Source: Camellia lanceoleosa (Eukaryota; Streptophyta; Magnoliopsida; Ericales; Theaceae). From it: a DNA stretch of 64,000 nucleotides. Below are positions 55,277 through 64,000 of this stretch, in pieces; the stretch's first letter is position 1; each line of letters opens with the position of its first letter. The stretch covers positions 4,022,706-4,086,705 of the forward strand of contig CM045758.1 in the NCBI GenBank assembly GCA_025200525.1, given 5' to 3'. The notes under the pieces are model-generated. The model ran no database searches, was not told the DNA's origin, and was given only the letters and a program-made list of their open reading frames with translations. The translations under genes and the position numbers were made by a program.

Positions 55277-57800
55277 TAACCAACGTGTTTTAACCCCAAC
55301 TGAACAAGAAATACAATTATTGCATATCGATCAAAGCACCTCAACAGACTCTTCAGCAAAGAAACATGACTACAGAAATGACAAGAAACGAAAAAAACAA
55401 ACAAAAGCATCAAAAAAGAAAATTGTAGATAGTGATATGAAGAATTTCTCAAAGAAGAACACCAATCAGAATCAAAACAAAAACAACAGCAAAAAAGAGA
55501 AAATAAAGCAAGAACCACAAAAACAACAAATTGAAGAAGAAGAAAGTGATGAACAAGAAGAAGAGAGTAATGAAGACAAAGAAGAGACTAATGAAGAAGA
55601 AGAACAAGAACAAGAAGAAGGTAATGAATAAGAAGACAGAAGAAGAAGAAGAAGAAGAAGAAGAAGAAGAAGAACAAACAGACTAACAAGAAGAAGTCAA
55701 CGAATAAGAACTGACAGACCAACAAGAACAACAACTTGAAGAAAAAAAAAAGCAGACCAACAAGAACAAAAAGGGGCAGAACAAGAAGAAGAAGAACTCC
55801 AAGAGAAATTTGACACATTTTATGAATAAGGTATAAACTCTTGTCTAATACTGAACAAAATTGTAAAATTTAATTAAACTAACCAAAAAAAAAAATGCAA
55901 CTTTTTAATAGGTGATGACCAAGCATAAACATCAACCCAAGAGGACGACAAGGGCAAACTCATAGCATCCATGAGAGCACAAATGAAGGAAATGGAGCAA
56001 AAATTCATGGATGAATTGTGTAAAAAGGAAGAGGAGTTGAAGGCAATGTCCGCTAAAAAAACTAGAAGCATAGTTCCAAAGAAAAAAGAGCATTATCAAT
56101 AACAAGCAGAAAAAAGTCCCAAACAAATATCACTAGTCAAGATAATCAAACAAAAGTCAAGAAAATGAGCACATAAGCCAGATTTTGAATACCAACCAAT
56201 GACAAAAGCCAAAGAAAATCTACAGGAAAAAAATTACAGAGAAGATATAAGGAACGAGAAAGAAGCTGTTGCTGATGTACCTAACCCAAAAGAGGGTACT
56301 GATGAAGAAAAAGAGAAGCAGAACGAAAAGACAAAAGAAGAAATCGAAAAAGAGAAGAACCTGTTACTGAACTCGAGCCAAAAGAGGGTACTGATGAAGG
56401 AAAAGAGGAAGGGAAAGAAAATGCGAAAGAAGAAGTTGGCCAAGAGAAAGAAGTTGCTGGTGAGCCTAAGCCAAAAGAGAATGCCAATCAAGGGAAGCCA
56501 CAAGTTCAGGGAACTCCTGATTTGGAAAGTGATGATGACTTCAAGGAAGAACCAATCCACAACAAGCCACTCCCCCTTTCATTCCACAACAAATAAGGTT
56601 TGGCATAGCCTATCCCAAAAAGACCAAGACCAAATTCAACTCATTAACAACACACAATTAACTGCTTGTGTTTGGTTTGGCAACGAAGATAAAAATTGCA
56701 TATACTTTTCAGATATATGCAAATTGTGCAACAGGGAAGTCTTATATGGAAATGTAGGTCTTAAATTGCACAATTTTACAGTTTCTGTTCATGTTCAATA
56801 AACTATTCTACAAACCTAACACATTCCTATATATAACATGTTTCAGGTCATTGATGCCTTTGCAGAAATGAAATTGGCACTCCAACCATCAATTGAAGAA
56901 TTTGAGAAATATGATCTAACATTTGCAAGAAATCCATACACAGGAAGATTTTACGTTTTCTCAACACTCATCAATGTAATCAAAACTATTAACATACCTT
57001 TCAATATTATTCAAACTGTAAATTTTTTTACTTTCTTAACATGTCTTACTACATACTTTTATGACATATTTTAAACATATATAAATTACAAACTCCACTA
57101 CAAAACCAAAATCAGGCACTGAGAGAAAAAATGATAGACAACCATTTCCAGAAGCAAAGAAAAATAGATATATCCGTTTTCCAATCAACCCCGACAACCA
57201 TTGGACCATTCTTTGACAATGCTGATGAGATATGGAGGCACTATAACTCTTTGAGGCTAACAAAATGATGTCACAGCAAGCACTTTGAAATTGCAAAGGA
57301 AATTGTAAGTTAAATAAAATTTCCTACCTAGTTTCATTCATTTCAAAACATCTAAGCACCTCACTATAACTAATAAAAACACTCACTAACTCTTTCATAG
57401 TAACAACATCAACTGAAATGAAATAAAGCATTATTCAGCAATCAAGGAACCATGTTATCATCTCAAGAGTGCGAGACTAGAATTGCATCAATTACGGAAT
57501 GCCCACAACAAACCCCATACTCGTAAGATACAAACTCAATATCTAATGTTTCAATATGCTAAATTTTCCAGTTTTACCTAACTAATTCACTTCATCTAAA
57601 ACTTTGCAACAATGATTGTGCAATCGCTGTCTGCAATGCTATCAACCATTATATCAACTGGCAACCTGTGTACAAATCACTTCGATTAACTAAGTGGGTC
57701 AAATTTCGAGTAGAAATCATTAGTCAATTCTTCAATGATAAGAATCGATCTTGGAATCTCAAGCACAATCAAATGTTAACAAAACATACCAAACTATAAA
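55277..57800 (+). pseudogene. Ulp1-like (C48) SUMO-protease gene, 3' part
   Basis: Cysteine protease of the Ulp1/SENP type; such enzymes process or remove SUMO. After an acceptor (ccaatgcag) the exon VNQRVLTPTEQEIQLLHIDQ leads into a long Lys/Glu-rich region (55,350-56,560), with frameshifts at GAA repeats. Then follow QLTACVWFGNEDKNCIYFSD to LYGN (56,655-56,755), spliced to VIDAFAEMKLALQPSIEEF (56,847), NPYTGRFYVFSTLINVI, and RFPINPDNHWTIL (catalytic His, about 57,195). Next come DEIWRHYNSLR (about 57,225) and NDCAIAVCNAINHYINWQPV, with the catalytic Cys near 57,618. The His and Cys sites are present, but frames shift between segments. The preceding exons lie 26 kb upstream across the nested element. 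It is convergent with the MULE 2 transposase. Confidence 0.75.
55630..55690. repeat. GAA repeat
   Basis: A (GAA)n run of about 12 units with small interruptions encodes a Glu tract in the Ulp1-like linker. Frame loss and several stops occur next to it, so slippage in this tract is a likely cause. Confidence 0.8.
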
Positions 57801-58594
57801 AACAATAAACAAACTTCTTTACAATAGAAATACTCATGTGAACAGATTTTTGTACTTTTTTATTTTTATTTTTACGTATGACAAGTACTTTTTATGCTTT
57901 TGGTGATTGATCTTCTTGTGGTTATTGTGGTGGTGATGATTGTTGTCATTGATGTTGTTGTTGCTCTTTTTGTTGTTGTTATTCTTGTTGTTGTTCTTCT
58001 TGTGGTTATTATTTTTATTTGTGCTATTGTGGTTATTATTGTCGTCACGTTTGTGGTTACATACAAATTCATACAAGACAGGTTGTTTCTAATAATACTT
58101 AAAATTGTAAAATTATGCAGTTTCACCACTCAAACCAAAATTATGACACACAATTATGTAGTTTCATTATCGTAAATTGCCTTCCATGCATTATAATATG
58201 TATTTCCTACATAATTTTTGAAACTGCAAAATTATCCAATTTCATGACTTACACAAATAGATGAACTACATTTCAAAATTGTAAATGAAACTGAAAAATT
58301 ATACAGTTTTGTCACTATGAAACATTAAATAAATACATCATGTAGTAAAACTGCATGATTATACAATTTCAATAAGCAATTTTCAACTACCTTCTCAGCA
58401 TTCCAAAAAATAAAACCAACTAACCCCACAAACCAAAAAAAAAAAATTTGTTACAAAACAACTTCAATAACTAAAGAACACATCGAAAAAGAAAAAAGAA
58501 TGCAACCAACTTTATTCATTACTTCTATAATACCAAGTATCACATTTTATTATCATAATTCCTTAACTTCAAATACAAATCCAAAGAATAGACT
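57801..58594. other. Intergenic DNA between convergent MULE 2 genes
   Basis: It has TTG/GTT-rich low-complexity sequence (57,895-58,030). Four AAACTG or AATTG palindromes with AATTAT centres occur between 58,095 and 58,375. They may act as bidirectional 3' signals, but this is speculation. Confidence 0.5.
58095..58375. repeat. Cluster of dispersed AAACTG...CAGTTT palindromes
   Basis: Examples are aattgtaaaattatgcagttt, gaaactgcaaaattatccaattt and gaaactgaaaaattatacagtttt. They share a 6-7 base arm and an AATTAT centre with the copies at 27.1 and 28.6 kb. Spacing is irregular (60-110 bp). Confidence 0.7.
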
Positions 58595-58605
58595 ATGGCC
58601 TCAAA

Positions 58606-60840
58606 TAGTAGCCTTGCACGTCTTCTTATTGTGATTATCATATTTCAAGCACCTCTCACACTTGATTTGCTTCACATTCTTATCCCTAGAAGGTATCCAC
58701 TTTTTCTTGTTTCGCCCAGGTTACTTCTTCGTTATAGGAGGTTTGATAATCGAACTACCGGCACCATCAAAGTCAAATCTCTCACTTGAAGGCATTGGAT
58801 AAATAGATTCCTTATACGACTTTCTAAAACAATCCACACGAAAAAAAAGGATCAATGAAATCATACACATCTCTACCACTACTATGCAAAGCATGCGCAA
58901 CATGACAACAAGGAAAACTATTCACTTGCCATTCATGGTAAGAACAAGTCCGTCTACCAATATCAACATAAAAAGAAATAGAAGAATGAACCTCAAGCAT
59001 AATATCACTAGCAACAATCACATTCCAAGACTTAGCTAGCTTTAAAGAGTCTACCAACTTCTTTTCCATAACTGGACACAATTTGGTAGTCCATCTTTTA
59101 GATTCAGCTCTCATATTAGACAATTGAGTCATGATTTGAACCCTAATCATATCAACCATACAAGTAATATGTAACTCACAGACCTCACCAATCCAATTAT
59201 AGTAAGACTCGGCAGCATTAGATGACATCTCACCATATCGTTTTCCTCTAAAAAATGTATTCGCCCACTTATCATTTTGCAAACCATCCAACATACTATT
59301 AACTCTACCATTCCCACCAATATGCCTCAATTTCTCCATATAATATTGGAAAGAAGCAACAGTTGGCGCATAAGCACATTTAACTAATATTTTCATCAAA
59401 GTCAGCTTATAGTTAGTACGAAGTCCCACCAATTTGTCAATCAAATTTCTCTTCAAATGGTTCAAGCTATATGCATGATGTGCATTGGGAAAAATCACTG
59501 AAAGAGCGTCTAGCAATCCATGTTGATGGTTGGACACAAAGGTTAATCTCCGGCCTGAACCAATAACTTTCAATAACTGACTTAAAAACCACATTCAATT
59601 ATCTTGATTTTGCAGTATCAACAATCACAAAAGCCAAAGGAAACAGGTTTGAAAACAAAATAACATGAAATTGTAAAAATTAGGAGACTCACAATATAAT
59701 AATAGAAATCAAAATCCACCAACTACAAAAATACACTAACAAACCAAAACTATACTAACTGCAAAGAAATATATACCTTAATTACCATTCTTTAATATTG
59801 CTGCAAGCAAATGCCCTTTGTAACACCCCTTCAAGAATGTACCATCAACAAACAATAACAAATGACAAAATTGAAATCCATACAAACATCCATGAATGCC
59901 ACAAACAACCTATGAAAACACCTACTACTTTCATCCACATCTAATTCCAACACACTTTCGGGATTCGTTCTCATACTGTCTCAAGATACCATCGAAGTTG
60001 GTCAAAATAAGATGCAAAATCACCAAACAACCCACCTCTTGCCTTATCAACTCCTAACCATGCAACTCGATAAGAAACATTTATACCATATTGCTTCTTT
60101 AACTTTTTTTTAACTTCAATAGAATAAGTCAACGGATTATCACTAATATCATTATGCACAATATCAGAAACAAGTCTAGAACCAACCATTTTGCTACAAG
60201 ATCTACGAGCAACAACCCCACAAGTATGCACATTATCCAACTTCATAATAAAAAAATGCCGGAATTCATCAACACCCTTCCATGCATAAACCATTTACAA
60301 CTCGTAGAAGACTTCATCATACATTCAACAGTTACTCTTGTTACATCATTCTTCAAATAATTCACTGCAAAACCACACTCAACTTCATATTTAGCCAATG
60401 CAATGCGGAATGCCGGTATTTCACTGTCAAATTCTTGACCAACATTATGTATAATCCCCTTCTAACTAGCAAACAACAAAACTCTCTCTGGTTTTGGATA
60501 AAAACTAGGCAACAAATAACCAAAATCATCACAATCGTTAACAAATAACTCTCACAAATTACAGAATCAATCCTAGAAGAATTATTATCAACCTCCACAA
60601 TTCTCCTATTACCCACAACAACATCAACAATATGAGAACCACTAGAAGCTATCATTGATATCATATTTCACAAATCATCATCACATTCAACAATACAATT
60701 AGAATATCCAAGAATAGAGAAAAACAAACAAAAGTTACCAATACTGAACTCCTTGAACTTCGCACATATTTTCTCAACATCTTCATGATAACTACATCCC
60801 TCACTAATCTTAATAGCAGCACAAGACTTATTGTATTTTC
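58606..60840 (-). pseudogene. MULE 2 transposase, decayed
   Basis: DDE transposase of the Mutator-like family. In order on the minus strand: an N-terminal region (60,840-60,600) with KICAKFKEFS; RIALAKYEVECGF and YLKNDVTRVTVEC (about 60,430-60,330); NVHTCGVVARRSCSKMVGS (60,240); and AWLGVDKARGGLFGDF (60,050). The first catalytic Asp motif, FVDGTFLKGCYKGHLLAA, is at about 59,855. An intron follows (about 59,790-59,650). MWFLSQLLKVIGSGRRLTF then leads to VSNHQHGLLDAL, where Asp of the SDR motif is Asn. The SWIM finger CSYHEWQVNSFPCCHVAHAL is at about 58,930 and a C-terminal zinc knuckle CERCLKYDNHNKKTC at about 58,650. Frameshifts occur at 60,300 and 59,990, and a TGA replaces Trp before MWFL. 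It is a relic. Confidence 0.88.
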
Positions 60841-61171
60841 ATATTAACATGAAACACCTCTCCATATTACAAATCACAAACCAACAAACAATTGATCACA
60901 GAGTCCAAATTGTAAAATTATACAGTTACAATATATCAGTATTAAAACTTCAGAATTTAGAATTCACAATTCCAAACTACAAATTCAAAACACATTGCAC
61001 TATACAACAAACAAAATAAAAAAAAATCAAAATCATTACACTATATCATATACAAAAATTACAAAATCAATATCAAACAAACAAAACACATTGCACTATA
61101 ACAACATTAACGAACACAAACTAGAGATCACGTGAATTTGTTTATCTATATATATATACATACATATATGT

Positions 61172-61214
<43 letters not shown>

Positions 61215-62000
61215 AACACACAAACACACAACGTATGTAGAGATCGACTACACACAGAGATTCAGATCACACAAAGAGATCGACCTCACAACAAAAAGAG
61301 ATCGACCTCACAGAGAGAGAGATGGAGATCGCAAACAACCTCGCATAGGCGAGATCCACAATCTAAAATTTGATTTTTCACGTATATATATATATCTCAA
61401 ATCAAAGGGTAATACAATCATTTAAAAAATAAGAAAATAAAAAACAGAACCTCCGGGTACAAAACTTAAAAAACTATAAACCTGTTGCTCTATAAAAAAT
61501 ATAGTGGGATTAGAAGGAAAATAGATCCCTTACATAGAACTACATAGTAATTTTTCCAAAAAACTTTTAGCTTCTATGATGACATTTGCAAACTTAGTCT
61601 TTTGAGAAATTATGTTTGCTCTGGGACAAATTTAAACGATGCTCTAAATATATATATTTTATTGATTAAAATAAAAGTCTCATTATTTTTTTTTATCTCC
61701 TATGAAAAAGAAAAATTATACACTATTCTTATAATATCACGTGTTCGTATTTTTTAACCAATCATTATTTATTATTTTTTTATATTTCTCAATTATTCAA
61801 TATAATATCTCACATACTCACTTTCTCTATCAATCACAATATTATGAAATATCAACATAATATTCCACTTATTAATTTTTTCTATCAATTACAATATTAT
61901 AAAATACCATGTATTACTCTAAAATTATTGAATAATTACTTTATAAAAATACAACGGTGTCATAATTTGTATTGTGTGGTGTAAAGAAATATTGCTAGAC
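60841..62000. other. AT-rich DNA right of MULE 2
   Basis: No gene was found. A short palindrome of the AAACTG family type (aattgtaaaattatacagtt) is still present near 60,905. A GA microsatellite and three short repeats of agatcgacctcacaNaNa lie at 61,170-61,320. The right end of MULE 2 is probably before 61.5 kb, but its terminal repeat was not found. Confidence 0.45.
61170..61212. repeat. GA microsatellite
   Basis: A (GA)n run of about 20 units is followed by a CA-rich stretch. The neighbouring agatcgac words are partly tandem. No coding role is supported. Confidence 0.85.
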
Positions 62001-62004
62001 CATT

Positions 62005-62198
62005 AAGCCTTTATTTGGCATAAGTTAAAATGAGATTTTTTAACTAAAATAGTTATAAAAAAACAAAATAAACTTTTTAGCTCAAAAAGGTAAAATATCA
62101 CATTCAAATCATAATCATTTTATTTTTTTTTTCATAAAAATCAACAAAACAAAAAAACTTATCTAAATGAAACTTTTTAACCCTAAACTAAAATAGCA

Positions 62199-62229
<31 letters not shown>

Positions 62230-62519
62230 ACCAAAAAACCAATCACATCCCAAACCAACCCAATCCGTTTGACAAGAGTTTTTTTTTTTTTTGGCTATTT
62301 TAGTCACAAAAGACAAAATAGACTATTTTAGTCACAACAAACAAAACATCACATTCAATTTATAATTATTATACTCTTCTCTCATTAAAAAAATTCAAAA
62401 AATACAAAAGGCTAAAGAACCCTTTTCAAACCAAATTTTTTAACCTAAACTAAAATAATAATAATAAAGAAAAAAATCAAAACGCCAAAAAACCAACCAA
62501 CTTTCCAAACATAGGCTAA
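62005..62519. mobile_element. Two adjacent diverged MITE-like copies
   Basis: Two blocks (about 62,005-62,268 and 62,269-62,519) share aNaNatcacattcaaNtNataatNattat and then aactttttaacc or aattttttaacctaaactaaaata. Both begin near a TTTGNCA/TTTGGCA word and end near caaccaactttccaaac or aatcacatcccaaacc. The family also appears at 25,840. Inverted-repeat ends are weak, so limits are approximate. Confidence 0.55.
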
Positions 62520-62702
62520 CTTTTTCTAGTCTTCTACCCCCACTAATGTGAGCACTACCCTCACCCCACCGAGTATCTGTTGTCTGAACTAGATCATCCC
62601 CCAAGCTCCTCCCCTCCATACCTCCCTCTCTCTCTCTACACACACCTACACAATATACATATACATACACTCTGCTAATACAAATTGAATCTCAATCCCA
62701 AA

Positions 62703-62743
<41 letters not shown>

Positions 62744-62747
62744 CTTG
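62520..62747 (+). promoter_or_regulatory. TH2 promoter and 5' leader with CT microsatellite
   Basis: About 230 bp separate the MITE-like copy from the TH2 start. The leader has CT runs at 62,627-62,638 and (CT)n at 62,705-62,740, a common feature of plant core promoters and 5' leaders. tacacaatatacatatacatacac near 62,645 could serve as a weak TATA region. The exact transcription start cannot be read from sequence. Confidence 0.5.
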
Positions 62748-63118
62748 ATGAGTTTGTTCATCAATCCCAATCCAATCAAGATCATTGTTCCTTCATCCTT
62801 CCGATTTTGTCCCTCAATCCGATCTCTATTTGCCTCCCCTTATAAATCCCTACCATCTCGCATACCATTAGCATCGACAACATCAATGGCGACTACTTCT
62901 AAGCCGTCGGCAATCGGAGGCGGCGGCGGCGGAGGAGGAGCAGTGGCGGATAACGCGGAAGGCATGGCCAGGAGGTTCTGGATCAAGTTCAGCAAAGACT
63001 CGACTCTTGCTCTCTACACTCCCTTCGTTGTCTGTTTGGCTTCCGGGAATCTCAAGCTCGATACTTTCCGGTATTACATCGCCCAAGATGTCCATTTTCT
63101 CAAAGCCTTCGCCCAAGC
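62748..63118 (+). CDS. TH2: Bifunctional TH2 protein, exon 1 (thiamin monophosphate phosphatase / TENA)
   Basis: TH2 releases thiamin from thiamin monophosphate using a HAD phosphatase domain, and carries an N-terminal TENA/THI-4 domain for thiamin salvage. Exon 1 encodes 123 codons plus two bases. Residues 1-46 are Ser/Pro/Arg-rich with few acidic residues, fitting a mitochondrial transit peptide. A second in-frame ATG at 62,886 starts MATTSKPSAIGG, a Gly run follows, and then the TENA start GMARRFWIKFSKDSTLALYT, FVVCLASGNLKLDTFRYYIA and QDVHFLKAFAQA. The donor is GC/GTCAGT at 63,118, and joining to 63,989 gives QAYES, as in the family. A further ATG at 62,685 is upstream and in frame but would translate the CT repeat, so 62,748 is preferred. 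The gene continues beyond the window. It appears intact. Confidence 0.93.
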
Positions 63119-63988
63119 GTCAGTCTCTACCTCTATGTCTTTGCTTTGCATATCAAATATATTGTTTGTTTGTTCGGTTGCTTAGAAAGAAATGGCATGT
63201 AAAGAAAAATTGATGTTAGCTTACTCATTGTTTAACAAATAAAGAAATTGTTCTCAATTGATTTTAGAATTAATAACTCATCTAGCACACAATCAGAACA
63301 ACTTTTAATCAGTTTTCAAAACCAATTCATATTTTTCATTCAGCAAAACACCCAAAAAGTTAGATATAAAATTGCACATCTACTATCTGTATTATTTTAT
63401 TTAAGAGGTAAATTGCACAAATGGTCCTTAAATATTCCACTTATTTCATTTTTCTGTATAAGAACTTTAACGTGTATTAATTGCATCTTGAACTTCACAA
63501 ATGTAATCCCCTATCCTAACTATGCTTACACCAACCTCACATCAGGCATTTGAAGGGCATTGGGTGGAATTTATCTAATTTCCTGACTAAATGAACCGCA
63601 AGACACGTGGAATGCACATAATTTCCTTTGATTGATAGTATTTGGCATAAATAGATGCGTTAAAATGTCTGTAACGGATATCAATGCTTGATGCGAAGCT
63701 GGCATACGCATTAGTGTAACATTTCTTACAGTGCGCCCATTTTTAGGGATGCACACCATAGATTTTTCATTTAATATTATGTCTTACTTTATTTTTTATT
63801 CATGAATTGAAATATGATAGTTTATATCAATTACTAAAAAAAATTTATTATCATTCTCACCCCTTTGGATAGGAAATTATAGTTCCATATCCTTGTCTAT
63901 GTATAGATTATTGGCTAAGGTTATTGAATTGTGGGTCTTTTGATTTTGATTTATTTATTTATTTTTGGCTTTATTTTTTAATTTGTAG
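63119..63988 (+). other. TH2: TH2 intron 1
   Basis: This 870-bp intron starts GTCAGTCTC and ends ATTTGTAG. It is AT-rich and unremarkable. The words aattgcacaaatggtccttaaa and aattgcatcttgaacttcac near 63,412-63,500 resemble fragments often found in plant transposon remnants. No gene was found inside. Confidence 0.85.
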
Positions 63989-64000
63989 GTATGAGTCGGC
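63989..64000 (+). CDS. TH2: TH2 exon 2 (first 12 bases)
   Basis: GTATGAGTCGGC follows the acceptor at 63,988. The first base completes the Ala codon begun in exon 1, and the rest reads Tyr-Glu-Ser plus two bases, matching the conserved AYE segment of TENA domains. The gene runs off the right edge. Confidence 0.88.

Larger units (their letters stand above)
27025..61100. mobile_element. MULE 2 (transposase plus Ulp1-like gene), split by a nested retrotransposon
   Basis: Removing the 26.1-kb retrotransposon joins 29,033 to 55,143 (one GTATG lost) and leaves a roughly 8-kb element. It carries an Ulp1-like gene on the plus strand and a convergent MULE transposase on the minus strand. Mutator-like elements carrying Ulp1-type protease genes (the KAONASHI group) are known in plants. 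The outer limits are estimates because no terminal inverted repeats were recognised. The dispersed AAACTG palindromes, found only in this region, support treating both halves as one element. Confidence 0.65.

Noticed and set aside
55588..56560. Minus-strand Phe/Ser/Leu-rich ORFs
   Set aside because: They are complements of the GAA-rich Lys/Glu linker of the Ulp1-like gene.
57894..58175. Val/Leu-rich plus-strand ORF resembling a membrane protein
   Set aside because: Low-complexity TTG/GTT DNA; no start context or family similarity, and stops appear in the adjacent sequence.

Overview
This window looks like nuclear DNA of a flowering plant, probably a eudicot. It is AT-rich and dominated by transposable elements. 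Introns are short GT-AG introns, and the only apparently intact host gene is the start of a plant-type TH2 thiamin gene at the right edge. The species cannot be fixed from sequence alone. No rRNA, tRNA or CRISPR was seen.

Layout from left to right. (1) 0-8.7 kb: gene debris on the minus strand. Exons of a kinesin-14 motor gene are followed, in the same orientation, by exons of a plastid-type dihydrolipoyl dehydrogenase and by an unrecognised fragment; this resembles a multi-gene capture. (2) 9.1-16.8 kb: a decayed Mutator-like element (MULE 1) with a three-exon MURA-type transposase and, downstream on the same strand, a four-exon plant mobile domain (PMD) gene. (3) 16.8-22.4 kb: AT-rich DNA with a Helitron-like 3' terminus at 18,864 and several repeat patches. 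(4) 22.4-25.2 kb: a decayed RTE-type LINE. (5) 27.3-29.0 kb and 55.1-60.9 kb: a second MULE (MULE 2) carrying an Ulp1-like (C48) SUMO-protease gene on the plus strand and a convergent MULE transposase on the minus strand. (6) 29,034-55,137: a 26.1-kb Ty3/gypsy Tat/Ogre-type retrotransposon nested in an intron of the Ulp1-like gene, with a perfect 5-bp target duplication (GTATG). (7) 60.9-62.6 kb: AT-rich DNA with MITE-like sequence. (8) 62,748-64,000: exon 1, intron 1 and the first 12 bases of exon 2 of TH2.

The giant retrotransposon has LTRs of 5,175 and 4,628 bp, a PBS, a decayed gag-pol (protease, RT, RNase H, integrase), and 7.9 kb of extra DNA holding two antisense genes: a DUF7745-like gene and a second PMD gene. 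The antisense PMD gene can be modelled as six exons, all in phase 0, with clean GT-AG borders. The upstream regions of both antisense genes share GGCCGGCC-rich sequence with the LTRs.

The common theme is that three unrelated transposons in one window each carry a host-type regulatory gene: PMD in MULE 1, Ulp1 in MULE 2, and DUF7745 plus PMD in the retrotransposon. PMD proteins of Arabidopsis act in transposon silencing and Ulp1 proteases act on SUMO. A counter-silencing cargo carried by several element classes is therefore the most interesting hypothesis here. Nearly all coding regions in the elements are broken by stops of the CGA/CAG/CAA/TGG to stop type, consistent with cytosine-methylation decay, so these copies are relics.
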